This document shows positions 8,353-16,226 of a stretch of 64,000 nucleotides of DNA, in pieces. The stretch lies in NCBI GenBank assembly GCA_963836015.1, contig CAWIIF010000015.1:930001-994000 (forward strand), in the 5' to 3' direction. Origin of the DNA: CAWCDJ01 sp963836015 (GTDB lineage Bacteria > Acidobacteriota > Terriglobia > Bryobacterales > Bryobacteraceae). The notes beneath the pieces were generated by a model. That model made no database searches, had not been told where the DNA came from, and was given only the letters and a program-made list of their open reading frames with translations. The position numbers were made by a program, and so were the translations under genes. Numbering within the stretch: position 1 is the first letter of the stretch; every line of letters begins with the position of its first letter.

Positions 8353-9756
8353 CTATGCCGGCGCCGCATTCGAATCGACCTCGAACCACGCCGGATCGAA
8401 CTCGATCCTCCGTCGCTGCCGGGCCGCCATGTTCGAGACCAGCGTGACCACCGCGTCCGCCAGCCCGACTTCGCCCCCGCAGCGCGGCTTCCCTTTGCCC
8501 GGATTCCGGATGAGCCACGCCAGGTGCTCCTGCTCTTCCCGGTACCCGCGGCTCGTGAGCGTGTCCTGCAGCCCCGCCCCCGCCGTCCACTGCACCGTCG
8601 AGGTCGAGACCGCCGATGGCTCCGATACCCGCCGCTCGGCCCACGTGATCCGCGTGTCCTTCAGCGCCTTCTCCTTCAGCAGGTACACGTCTTTCTCCGA
8701 GAGGATCGCCAGCGTCCCGCGCGTCCCCATCACCTGTTCCCCGTATCCATCGGCTTCGTTGGTCGTGATGCTCGAGTAAGTCACCACGATGTCGCGCGGA
8801 TACTCGTACGTCAGGAACACGTGGTCCTCCACCTCGCGCCCGTCCGTGAAGAACGAGTTCACCGCCGCGCCGGAGACCGCCCTCGGATGCATCGCACTTC
8901 CCAGCGCGGCCTTCAGCAGGATGCCGCACGCGTCCAGTTGGTGGCTGCCCAGCTCCGCCATCAGCCCTTCGCCCGTCCGGTTGTGCAGCCGCCACCGCAC
9001 CAGCTCCTCGAGGCTCCGGTAGCCGTACTTCGCGAAGTCCACCTTCTGGTCTTCCGCCGGCGTCTTGGCGAACCACGTGTCGTACTCGCCCTTTTCCGCG
9101 CCCGGCCGCCCGCCCTCGGTCTGGTTGCGATGCCAGAACGCGCGGATGTGCCGAACGTCGCCCAGGATGTCCTTCTGCGACGCCACCTCGAGCGCGTTCG
9201 CATACAGGTAGCTGTAGTGCCGCTGGTGCCCGATCGAAAGCAGCCGCCCGGTCTTTCGCGCCGTCCGCGCCATGCGTTTGCAGTCCGGCACCGTCTTCGC
9301 CATCAGCTTCTCGCACAGCACGTGCTTGCCCTTCTCCATGGCCTCGATCGCCGCGGCCGCGTGCAGATGCAGCGGCAGTGCGATGATCACCATCTCGATA
9401 TCGTCGCGGTCGAGCAGCTTGTGATAGTCCTCCATCAGCTCGATCCCGCGCGCCTCCGTCCCGTACTTGCCTTCCAGCGCGATCCGCGCCTTCTTTTGCT
9501 GGCTGGGCCGTATGTCGGAGAAGGCCGCCAGCCGGATGAACTCCGGGTTCAGCGAGTCGATGTGCGAGCGTCCCTGTCCCCCCGCGCCGATCAGCGCGGC
9601 GCGCACGGGGTTCCCGCGCATGCGGTCGTACCCCCAGTAGAACGCCGTCACGCTCGGCAGCGTGACCAGCGCCGGCACCAGCTCGCGCCGCGTCAGTTTA
9701 AGTGCGTCGAAGAAGTTGTCCTTCCCCGCTTGCCGCTGGGATTCGTTCAGGATCAT
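8353..9756 (-). CDS. Gfo/Idh/MocA family oxidoreductase
   Basis: The 467-residue protein has an N-terminal segment with a Tat-like RR (LTRRELVPALVTLPSV) and then a Rossmann fold (VRAALIGAGGQGRSHIDS). The family's conserved KHVLCEKLMAKT (EKP-type motif, with Leu in place of the usual Pro) and a C-terminal alpha/beta domain with the catalytic-type GSHQLDACGILL follow. Family members oxidise or reduce sugars and related alcohols with NAD(P). The substrate is not predictable. A good Shine-Dalgarno (GAGGAG) precedes the ATG at 9756, which lies 59 bp inside the end of the upstream doxX-like gene. It is the third gene of apbE-doxX-Gfo. The possible Tat leader suggests a periplasmic or membrane-tethered enzyme, as for several Acidobacteriota and Planctomycetota paralogues. 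Confidence 0.9.
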   Translation of the reverse strand: MILNESQRQAGKDNFFDALKLTRRELVPALVTLPSVTAFYWGYDRMRGNPVRAALIGAGGQGRSHIDSLNPEFIRLAAFSDIRPSQQKKARIALEGKYGTEARGIELMEDYHKLLDRDDIEMVIIALPLHLHAAAAIEAMEKGKHVLCEKLMAKTVPDCKRMARTARKTGRLLSIGHQRHYSYLYANALEVASQKDILGDVRHIRAFWHRNQTEGGRPGAEKGEYDTWFAKTPAEDQKVDFAKYGYRSLEELVRWRLHNRTGEGLMAELGSHQLDACGILLKAALGSAMHPRAVSGAAVNSFFTDGREVEDHVFLTYEYPRDIVVTYSSITTNEADGYGEQVMGTRGTLAILSEKDVYLLKEKALKDTRITWAERRVSEPSAVSTSTVQWTAGAGLQDTLTSRGYREEQEHLAWLIRNPGKGKPRCGGEVGLADAVVTLVSNMAARQRRRIEFDPAWFEVDSNAAPA

Positions 9757-10963
9757 GCGAAGCTCCTCTAAACCTTGTTATGAACGCATCGAGGCCCGCC
9801 ATGCGCCCCGTCCCCGTAGCCGCGATCACGCACGCGGCCGCGAGCTCGATCAAATTCCGGTCGACGTACAGATAATGTCCGCCCAAGCTCGCCGCCGGCA
9901 GCCCCGGCCACGGCGGCGAAGCGAAGTAGAACATCGCCAGTTGCACCGCCGCCGCCGCTGCCGCCACCGGTGTGAACAGCCCCAGCAGCAGGCACAGCCC
10001 GATGGCCGTCAGGCTCCACCGGATCGCGCGGTCGATCCACCGCGCCGGCTCCCCCGGCCTCGGAAACGGTCCCGCGCCCAGTTGGTCCACGGTCGCGATC
10101 GTCTGCGCCTGTATAGCCAGCTCGTCCAGCGGCTCGTTGACGAATGCCAGCAGTTCCCCCGCGATGCTGTCGAGCTTTCGCCGGTCCTCCGCCAGCCGCT
10201 CCCGGCTGAATGGCGCCGAGATCCGCGAAAGGTCTCCGCCCGTCCGCGCCCGCATCAGCCGGTAGTCCGCCAGCCGCATGCGGAACGCCGGGTCGTTCAG
10301 CGTGGCCGCCGCTTCGGCCTTTACGGCATCCCGAACCTGTGCGAAGCGCGCCTGCTGCTCCGCCGTGAACGGCCGGCCCGCGGAGGCGAAATGCCCCAGG
10401 ATCTCCTTCGCCCGCCCATCGATCGCCGCTTGTGCCGCCGGTACGGTCAGCCGCCCGATGCCGTCCATGTCCGGCACCAGCCCGCGGAACAGCGCCCGCA
10501 GCGGCCCCGCCGATTGTTGCAGGTAGGGCAGGGAAGTGAACCGCTCGCCCTCCGGCTGTGGCGCGATCCCGAGCACCGCGTCCCGCACGTAGACCCAGTC
10601 GAAGTTGACCGCGTCCGCGGCCGCGCCCCGGCCGTGCGCCGCGTCGTAAGCCGCCAGCTTGACCTTGTCGCGCAAGTCTGCGAGGCGCGCCTTCTGCCCC
10701 TCGTCCAGCGGATGGTTGCGCCCCTTGAACGTCTTGACGATGTCGTCGTACCACCCGTCGGCGCGCGCCAGCGCCGGCTCGAGCGCCGGACCCTGCGCGT
10801 AGAAGTCGTGCAGCCGCGCCACGGAAGTCTGGAGCGGATACCACGCCGCCGCATAGGAAGTCGACCCCGTATCCGAATTGATCTTCCACAGACCTTCGTA
10901 CAGAAAGTGCCAGCCTATGGCGAGGCGCAGCGCAATCAGAAAGGTTTTGCTCCATCGGTTCAT
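9698..10963 (-). CDS. DoxX-like membrane protein with large periplasmic insertion
   Basis: The start at 10963 (MNRWSKTFLIALRL) shares ATGA with the end of apbE. The product of 421 residues has a first membrane helix (FLIALRLAIGWHFLYEGLWKI), typical of DoxX/TQO-small-subunit-like proteins. About 250 hydrophilic residues follow (roughly 35-300), and then a group of three helices at the C-terminus (AIRWSLTAIGLCLLLGLFTPV, AAAAAVQLAMFYF, LIELAAACVIAA). The soluble insertion sits between helix 1 and helix 2 and looks helical. DoxX proteins are four-helix membrane proteins tied to thiosulfate/quinone redox or envelope stress. The insertion is unusual in size and I do not recognise it. The 3' end overlaps the next gene by 59 bp. 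Confidence 0.8.
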   Translation of the reverse strand: MNRWSKTFLIALRLAIGWHFLYEGLWKINSDTGSTSYAAAWYPLQTSVARLHDFYAQGPALEPALARADGWYDDIVKTFKGRNHPLDEGQKARLADLRDKVKLAAYDAAHGRGAAADAVNFDWVYVRDAVLGIAPQPEGERFTSLPYLQQSAGPLRALFRGLVPDMDGIGRLTVPAAQAAIDGRAKEILGHFASAGRPFTAEQQARFAQVRDAVKAEAAATLNDPAFRMRLADYRLMRARTGGDLSRISAPFSRERLAEDRRKLDSIAGELLAFVNEPLDELAIQAQTIATVDQLGAGPFPRPGEPARWIDRAIRWSLTAIGLCLLLGLFTPVAAAAAAVQLAMFYFASPPWPGLPAASLGGHYLYVDRNLIELAAACVIAATGTGRMAGLDAFITRFRGASHDPERIPAASGEGQLLRRT

Positions 10964-11886
10964 ATGTTGACCTCGGCATCCATCGATCCGAATCGAAACA
11001 CCCGCGGCGGCTGGATCAGCAGCGCGCCGTACTCCGGGTGGGCTTCGCAGAATTCGCGTGTCTGCTCCACCCCCATCACGAAGAAGGCCGTCGAGAGCGC
11101 ATCCGCCTCGGTCGCGCTGGCCGCGATGGCCGTGGCGCTCACCACCTGGCGCGCCGGCCGCCCGGTCCGCGGGTCCAGAATGTGGCCGTACCGCCGGCCG
11201 CCCTCGGTAAAAAACTGGTGGTCCGCCGCCGACGTCCCCAGCGCCCGGTCGCGCAGCCAGACCCTCGCGAAGCTTCGTCCCGGTCGCAGCGGATCCGCCA
11301 GGTCCACCGCCCATCCGCGGCGGCTGCCCGCCGGTGAGCCGGTCCCCTTGATGCTGCTCTGCCCGCCCTGCATCAGCGCGCACCGCACCGCCATCCGGTG
11401 CAGCCCGCGGCCGATCGCGAACCCTTTGCCGATCGCTCCCAGGTTGAACTCGACACCCGGCCGCGAAGCCCGTATGGCCGGCGCCTGGTCGTCGAACTCC
11501 AGATGTTGCGCGCCGGACGCCGCCAGCGCCGCCGTGACCGCGGCATCCGAAGGCACCTGGCGGCCTCGCCACAGCCGCACCAGCGCTCCACCCGCCGGGT
11601 CGAACGCCCCGCCCGTCGCCGCGCTCAGCCTTGCCGCCCACCGCAGCAGCCGGTACACTTCCGGGTCCACCGCGGTAAACCGGTCCGAGAGTCCCCGATT
11701 CAACCGCGCCAGCTCGCTCTCCTCCCGGAAGACCGAGAGCTTCACCTCCAGCCGCTCCACCTCGTCCAGCGCCGCGCACGCCGCATCCACTCCGCCTCGG
11801 GTATGCCCCGGAAGCGTGACCGAAAACTCGCAGGCCATTGCCCGGCGGGCCACCCTCAGTTCGGCGATTGCGGCTGCGCTTGCCAT
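10960..11886 (-). CDS. apbE: ApbE-family FAD:protein FMN transferase
   Basis: The product of 308 residues shows ApbE hallmarks: ACEFSVTLPG at the start, GGAFDPAGGAL, the NLGAIGKGFAIGR segment, GGQSSIKGTG, ALGTSAADHQFF, the HILDPRTGRPA motif, and TEADALSTAFFVMG that carries the metal-binding acidic residues. ApbE covalently attaches FMN to a threonine of partner proteins such as NqrB/C or RnfG-type subunits. No FMN-target motif protein is obvious in this operon, so the partner may be the DoxX-like protein or lie elsewhere. The N-terminus lacks a clear lipobox or signal peptide, which is atypical for periplasmic ApbE; the true start could be a little different. Confidence 0.9.
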   Translation of the reverse strand: MASAAAIAELRVARRAMACEFSVTLPGHTRGGVDAACAALDEVERLEVKLSVFREESELARLNRGLSDRFTAVDPEVYRLLRWAARLSAATGGAFDPAGGALVRLWRGRQVPSDAAVTAALAASGAQHLEFDDQAPAIRASRPGVEFNLGAIGKGFAIGRGLHRMAVRCALMQGGQSSIKGTGSPAGSRRGWAVDLADPLRPGRSFARVWLRDRALGTSAADHQFFTEGGRRYGHILDPRTGRPARQVVSATAIAASATEADALSTAFFVMGVEQTREFCEAHPEYGALLIQPPRVFRFGSMDAEVNI

Positions 11887-11940
11887 CGCCGCCAGTTTGC
11901 CCTCGCCCCGACCCGCCGGTAAGGTGATTTGCGGTATGAG

Positions 11941-11960
11941 TTATCCTCAATACAGGATAA
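11941..11960. promoter_or_regulatory. 20-bp perfect palindrome (7-6-7), candidate operator
   Basis: TTATCCT, a 6-nt spacer and AGGATAA form a perfect inverted repeat. It lies in the 97-bp region between apbE and the divergent regulator that starts at 11984, a natural place for an operator. Confidence 0.4.
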
Positions 11961-11983
11961 ATACCGGCAGAATACGGTCTGGA

Positions 11984-13162
11984 ATGTCCAAATCGCCGTC
12001 CGATACCGAACGCGGCCAGGTGCGCGACACGCTGGAGCGGGTGGTGGCCAGCCAGGCCTTCCGCAAGAGCGAACAGTGCCAGAAGTTCCTGCGGTATGTC
12101 GTCGTACACAGCCTCGATGGCCACGAAGACAGCCTCCACGAGAGGTCCATCGGAATCGATGTCTTCGGCCGGCGCCCCGACTATGACACCGCCGAAGACC
12201 CTGTGGTCCGCGTCCGCGCCGGCGAGGTGAGAAAGCGCCTGGCGCAGTACTACGGCGAGTCCCCCTCCCCCGGCGACGTGCGCTTCGAGATCCCCTCCGG
12301 TTCCTACCGGGTCGAATTCCGCCACTCCGCCGCGCCTGTCGCCCGCCGCCGGTTCGGATTCTGGTGGGTGGCCGCCGCCGCCGTGGTCGTCGCGGTGCCG
12401 GTGGTGCTCGTCAACGGCTTAAGGTCCTCGCTCACGGCCCTCGACCGGTTCTGGGCGCCCGCCTATAGCAGCAGCAAACCGGTCCTGCTTTACTGCGGCC
12501 AGCCGGTGGTCTACTTCCTGTCGCGCGAGGTCCACGAGAAGTTCCGCCCGCCCGGAGAGCAGCGCGGCTCGTATGCTGTCCAGCTCGACCCCGGCGCCGT
12601 CCTGCACGGCAGTGACATCATCCCGGTGAACGACCAGTTTGTCGGAATCGGCAACGCCCATACCGCCGCGATGCTGTCCATGATGATGGCGGCCCGGCAA
12701 AAGCCCGTCGAAATCCGCTACGCCAACGACATCTCGTTCAGCGATCTGCGCAGCGGCCCTTCGGTCCTGATCGGCGCCTTCTCCAACCTCTGGACCCTGG
12801 AGATGCAAGATCAGCTCCGCCTGGTTTTTGAGCAGGAAGGCGGTGTCCGCCGGATCCGCGACAAATCCGCGGGGAAGACCTGGCAGCTTACGGGCCTCGC
12901 CCCCGACGGCAAGACCTCCGAGGATTACGCTATCGTCTCCCGCGTCTTCCATTCGGGCACCGGCCAGCTGTTGGTCTCGGCCGCCGGAATCACCCAGTAC
13001 GGAACGCGGGCCGCCGGCGAGTTCCTCACCTCGCCGGCGCTGATCGAGGAAGCCCTCGGGTCCGCCGAGTGGCCGAGGAAGAACGTCCAGGTCCTGCTCC
13101 ACACCGAGGTCCGCCACGGCACTCCCGCCAGCCCCACCGTGGTCGCCTCCCACGTGTGGTAA
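11984..13162 (+). CDS. Membrane-anchored regulator with N-terminal winged-helix-like domain
   Basis: The N-terminal domain of about 100 residues (LERVVASQAFRKSEQCQKFLRYVV, RSIGIDVFGR, DPVVRVRAGEVRKRLAQYY) matches a DNA-binding-like domain frequent in Acidobacteriota regulators. A transmembrane helix follows (FGFWWVAAAAVVVAVPVVLV), then a C-terminal domain of about 250 residues (DIIPVNDQFVGIGNAHTAAML, ISFSDLRSGPSVLIGAFSN), probably outside. The ATG at 11984 is used. An in-frame ATG at 11936 has a better Shine-Dalgarno (AAGGTGA) but would place a palindrome inside the coding region. The C-terminal half resembles that of the gene at 21634-22923 in layout. Function: transcription control of an unknown target, perhaps the divergent apbE operon (inference). 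Confidence 0.75.
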   Translation: MSKSPSDTERGQVRDTLERVVASQAFRKSEQCQKFLRYVVVHSLDGHEDSLHERSIGIDVFGRRPDYDTAEDPVVRVRAGEVRKRLAQYYGESPSPGDVRFEIPSGSYRVEFRHSAAPVARRRFGFWWVAAAAVVVAVPVVLVNGLRSSLTALDRFWAPAYSSSKPVLLYCGQPVVYFLSREVHEKFRPPGEQRGSYAVQLDPGAVLHGSDIIPVNDQFVGIGNAHTAAMLSMMMAARQKPVEIRYANDISFSDLRSGPSVLIGAFSNLWTLEMQDQLRLVFEQEGGVRRIRDKSAGKTWQLTGLAPDGKTSEDYAIVSRVFHSGTGQLLVSAAGITQYGTRAAGEFLTSPALIEEALGSAEWPRKNVQVLLHTEVRHGTPASPTVVASHVW

Positions 13163-13169
13163 GTGCCCT

Positions 13170-13194
13170 TGTAAGCGCTGCCAGGCAGTACAAT
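13170..13194 (+). promoter_or_regulatory. LacI-type operator plus -10 element upstream of lacI-family gene
   Basis: TGTAAGCGCTGCCA at 13170-13183 matches the LacI/GalR consensus TGNAANCGNTTNCA at all but one fixed position. A TACAAT -10 follows at 13189-13194. The -35 is poor. The operator lies across the -35/spacer region of the gene starting at 13206, which fits autorepression. Confidence 0.5.
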
Positions 13195-13205
13195 GGTCTA
13201 AAGCC

Positions 13206-14204
13206 ATGAACCTCGAACAGGTGGCCAGACGCGCCAAAGTTTCCACGGCGACGGTGTCGCGCGTGCTGAACAATGCAAGCGTAGTCAAGAGTACGACCCG
13301 TGCCCGGGTCCTGCGGGCCATCGAGGAGCTGAAATACCATCCCAACCTCCATGCCCGGCACCTGGCCGGCGGCAAGAGCAGCACCATCGGGGTGATCGTC
13401 TCCAACATGGAGAACCCGTTCTTCTTCGACATCTATAAGACCGTCGAGGCGGATGCCCACCTGGGCGGCTACGAGGTCGTCGTCGCCAACACCGACTACC
13501 GGCCCGAGCAACTGGTCAACAGCATCCGGCTGATGATCGGCCGCCGTGTCGCTGGCCTCGCGGCCATCGTTTCGGAAATGGATCCCGCCCTCATCGACGA
13601 GCTGAACGACAGCCAGATCCCCGTGGTCTTTTACGATGTCGGCTCCCCGCGCCGCAACATCACCAACATCCGGGTGAATTACCGCCGCGGAATCGAGAAA
13701 GTGGTCGACTACCTCCATGCCATGGGACACCGCCGGCTGGGATTCGTCGGGCACCACGCCGTCCTCGGTCCCATCAACGAGCGCATGAAGGCCGTCATGG
13801 ACGCGGTCGCGCGGTTCCCCGAGCTGGAGGTCCGCTCCGCCGCGGACACCGACACCCTGGAAGGAGGCCGGCAGGCCGCGCGCGACCTGATGGGCTCCGG
13901 CTACCAGCCCACGGCCATCATCTGCGTCAACGACATCATGGCGGTCGGCGCGCTCCGCGAGTTGCGCGAGCGCGGTCTGCGCGTCCCCCAGGATATTTCC
14001 GTGACGGGCTTCGACAACGTGAAGCTCTCCGAGTTCTGCAGCCCCGCGCTCACCACCGTGCACATTCCCCGCGACCGCATCGGCCACATCATCAGCGAGC
14101 GGCTCGCGCCCACCGCCGAAAGGTCGGATGGCGCGGGCGACCACGAAATCGTCATCGATCCGGAGTTCGTCCTCAGAGACTCCACCGGACCCGCACGGAC
14201 GTAA
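13206..14204 (+). CDS. LacI-family transcriptional regulator of the pentose operon
   Basis: The 332-residue protein begins directly with the LacI helix-turn-helix (NLEQVARRAKVSTATVSRVLNN) and hinge helix (NLHARHLAGGKSSTIGVIV). The periplasmic-binding-protein-like effector domain follows, ending with ICVNDIMAVGALRELRERG and ISVTGFDNVKLSEFCSPALTTV, which are typical of the family. Such regulators bind a sugar or sugar phosphate and release DNA. It sits at the head of the symporter-isomerase-kinase-epimerase genes in the same direction. A consensus LacI operator lies just downstream of a good promoter between this gene and the symporter, and a near-consensus site precedes the regulator itself. 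It is therefore the probable local repressor. The effector is probably L-arabinose or a related pentose (inference). Confidence 0.92.
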   Translation: MNLEQVARRAKVSTATVSRVLNNASVVKSTTRARVLRAIEELKYHPNLHARHLAGGKSSTIGVIVSNMENPFFFDIYKTVEADAHLGGYEVVVANTDYRPEQLVNSIRLMIGRRVAGLAAIVSEMDPALIDELNDSQIPVVFYDVGSPRRNITNIRVNYRRGIEKVVDYLHAMGHRRLGFVGHHAVLGPINERMKAVMDAVARFPELEVRSAADTDTLEGGRQAARDLMGSGYQPTAIICVNDIMAVGALRELRERGLRVPQDISVTGFDNVKLSEFCSPALTTVHIPRDRIGHIISERLAPTAERSDGAGDHEIVIDPEFVLRDSTGPART

Positions 14205-14210
14205 TGATGG

Positions 14211-14239
14211 TTGACCCCTAGTCCACGCCAGAATACAAT
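14211..14239 (+). promoter_or_regulatory. Sigma70-type promoter of the pentose operon
   Basis: TTGACC at 14211-14216 and TACAAT at 14234-14239 are separated by exactly 17 nt. The predicted start point (about 14246) lies right before the LacI-type operator at 14248. Confidence 0.65.
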
Positions 14240-14247
14240 ACCTGACG

Positions 14248-14261
14248 TGCAAGCGATTTCA
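14248..14261 (+). promoter_or_regulatory. Consensus LacI/GalR-type operator
   Basis: TGCAAGCGATTTCA matches every fixed position of the family consensus TGNAANCGNTTNCA. It overlaps the predicted +1 region of the symporter promoter, a position where a bound repressor blocks transcription. The adjacent lacI-family gene is the obvious candidate regulator. Confidence 0.65.
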
Positions 14262-14284
14262 CCTCGCCTTTGCGGTGCTCCTCG

Positions 14285-15997
14285 ATGACACCTGCTTTGT
14301 GGTTTCTCCAGTCGACGCCTTCGCGCCTTGTTTCACTGAACGGCGTCGACATTGCGATCATCGTCATTTACTTCATTGCCGTCCTGGCCATCGGCTTCTA
14401 TTTGAAGGGCCAATCGGAGACGGGAGAAGACTTCTTCCTGGCCGGACGCGAGATGACCGCGTGGATCGCGGGTCTCAGCTTCCTCTCCGCCAACCTCGGC
14501 TCCCTCGAATTGATGGGCTGGGCCGCGGCCGCCTATCAATACGGGATCCTGGCCACCCACTGGTATTGGATCGGCGCCATCCCCGCCATGCTCTTTCTCG
14601 GCCTGGTGATGATGCCCTTCTACTACATCTCCAAGACCCACTCCGTGCCGGGATACCTGCAGCTGCGATTCGGCGAGCCCAGCCGCGCGCTCTCCGCCGT
14701 GTCGTTCGGCTTCATGACCGTGCTGATGAGCGGCATCAACATGTACTCCATGGCGCTGGTGATGAAGGTGGTGCTCGGCTGGGATATCCACTTCAGCATC
14801 TGGGTCTCGTCCATCACCGTGGCGATCTATGTGGCGCTGGGCGGATTGCGGTCGGCCATCTTCAACGAGGTTCTGCAGTTCGTCCTCATCTGGCTGGGTG
14901 CGCTGCTCATCCCCATCCTCGGCCTGATCGAGGCCGGCGGCTGGCACAATCTCACCACCCAGATCGCGCGCAATCTGGGCAACGCCAACTACACGCACCT
15001 GTGGGGAACGCTCGGCTCGTTCAAAGACAACCCCATGGGCATCCACTGGACCGGCATCGTGCTCGGCCTCGGCTGGGTGATCTCGTTCGGCTACTGGACC
15101 ACCGACTTCCTGGTGGTGCAGCGCGTTCTCGCGGCCAAGGACCTGCGCTCCGCGAAGATGGCTCCCATCATCGGCGCCGCGTTCAAGATGATGGTCCCGT
15201 TCATCGTCATCCTGCCCGGCCTGCTGGCGCTCTCCGTCCTGCCCGTGAAACTGGTGGGCGAGACGCAGGCGCTGGCCACCGGGGGCCACAGCTACAACGA
15301 GGTGCTGCCTCTCATGCTGGCGCGCTATTTCGGTCCCGGCCTGCTGGGGCTCGGAATCACCGCGCTGATCGCCGGGTTCATGTCCGGCATGGCCGGCAAC
15401 GTCAGCGCCTTCGCCACCGTGTGGACCTACGATATCTACCGCGCCTTTGTGCGAAAAACCGCCAGCGACTCGCACTACGTCAGTATGGGCCGCTGGTGCA
15501 CCATCGTCGGAGTGCTGGTGAGCATCGGAACGGCCTACCTGGTAATGGAATTTAAAAGCATCATGGATTACGTCCAGGCCCTGTTCAGCTTCTTCATCGC
15601 GCCCCTCTTCGGCACCGTGGTGTTGGGGATGCTCTGGAAGCGCGCCACCCCCGCGGGCGGATTCTGGGGCCTGCTCCTCGGCACCGCTTCTTCCATCGCG
15701 ATGTGGGCGTGGGTGAAGGTAAACCCCGCCGCGCTTTCCATCGTGGCCCTCTCGCCCAACGCGAAGGATATGGCGGAGAATATGTACCGCGCGCTGTGGA
15801 GTTGGATCATCTGCGTGGTGGTCACCGTGGTAGTGAGCATGTTGACTACCCCGCTGCCCGAGAGCAAACTCGTGGGGCTGGTTTACGGCTGCACCGAATT
15901 GCCGTCGGAAGGGCATCTGAAACTCTACCAGCGGCCGGCATTCTGGGCGACCGCGGTGGCCGTGGTCTTCGTGGTCCTCAACCTCATTTTCTGGTAG
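14285..15997 (+). CDS. Sodium:solute symporter (SSS family), probable sugar transporter
   Basis: The product of 570 residues is polytopic, with about 13-14 hydrophobic helices. It carries SSS family signatures: GEDFFLAGREMTAWIAGLSFLSANLGSLELMG near the start, LGGLRSAIFNEVLQF, and GLGITALIAGFMSGMAGNVSAFATVWTYDIYR. The family couples Na+ entry to import of sugars, amino acids or acetate, and the operon suggests a pentose. The ATG at 14285 is preferred over a TTG at 14270; neither has a strong Shine-Dalgarno. A promoter and LacI-type operator lie immediately upstream. A small two-helix membrane protein follows after 6 nt. Confidence 0.92.
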   Translation: MTPALWFLQSTPSRLVSLNGVDIAIIVIYFIAVLAIGFYLKGQSETGEDFFLAGREMTAWIAGLSFLSANLGSLELMGWAAAAYQYGILATHWYWIGAIPAMLFLGLVMMPFYYISKTHSVPGYLQLRFGEPSRALSAVSFGFMTVLMSGINMYSMALVMKVVLGWDIHFSIWVSSITVAIYVALGGLRSAIFNEVLQFVLIWLGALLIPILGLIEAGGWHNLTTQIARNLGNANYTHLWGTLGSFKDNPMGIHWTGIVLGLGWVISFGYWTTDFLVVQRVLAAKDLRSAKMAPIIGAAFKMMVPFIVILPGLLALSVLPVKLVGETQALATGGHSYNEVLPLMLARYFGPGLLGLGITALIAGFMSGMAGNVSAFATVWTYDIYRAFVRKTASDSHYVSMGRWCTIVGVLVSIGTAYLVMEFKSIMDYVQALFSFFIAPLFGTVVLGMLWKRATPAGGFWGLLLGTASSIAMWAWVKVNPAALSIVALSPNAKDMAENMYRALWSWIICVVVTVVVSMLTTPLPESKLVGLVYGCTELPSEGHLKLYQRPAFWATAVAVVFVVLNLIFW

Positions 15998-16003
15998 GCG
16001 AAT

Positions 16004-16222
16004 ATGTCTCACAAACCGCGTCAGATCTCGATCTGGTTTTTCGTCGGAGTGCTGCTCGCCATCTACGGCATCATCATCCTGGGAGCCGGCATCGCCGACT
16101 GGAGCAACCCGGGTAACATCGTGCTGGGTGAACTCCACGTAGGAGTGTGGTGGGGCGCTCTATTATTGGTTCTGGGCTGCATTTACAGTTATGCCTTCTC
16201 GCCCATCCGGGGAAAAAGATAA
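16004..16222 (+). CDS. Small two-helix membrane protein encoded with the symporter
   Basis: The product of 72 residues has two hydrophobic helices (ISIWFFVGVLLAIYGIIILGAG and VWWGALLLVLGCIYSYAF) separated by a short loop with GNIVLGELHVG. I do not know a named family. Similar short proteins often accompany SSS symporters in Acidobacteriota and Planctomycetota (from memory), so it may be an accessory subunit. It begins 6 nt after the symporter stop and ends 4 nt before the isomerase start, clearly inside the operon. Confidence 0.75.
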   Translation: MSHKPRQISIWFFVGVLLAIYGIIILGAGIADWSNPGNIVLGELHVGVWWGALLLVLGCIYSYAFSPIRGKR

Positions 16223-16226
16223 ATCC

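Noticed and set aside
9662..11983. Long open frame on the plus strand running into the regulator gene
   Set aside because: It lies antisense to apbE, doxX and the Gfo/Idh gene, is rich in Arg/Pro low-complexity sequence, and has no family signature before 11984. Only the part from about 11984 is a gene.
10964..12325. Upstream extension of the doxX-like frame on the minus strand
   Set aside because: It is antisense or out of frame to apbE and the regulator and has compositionally biased sequence. The DoxX-like protein starts at 10963 with an ATGA overlap.
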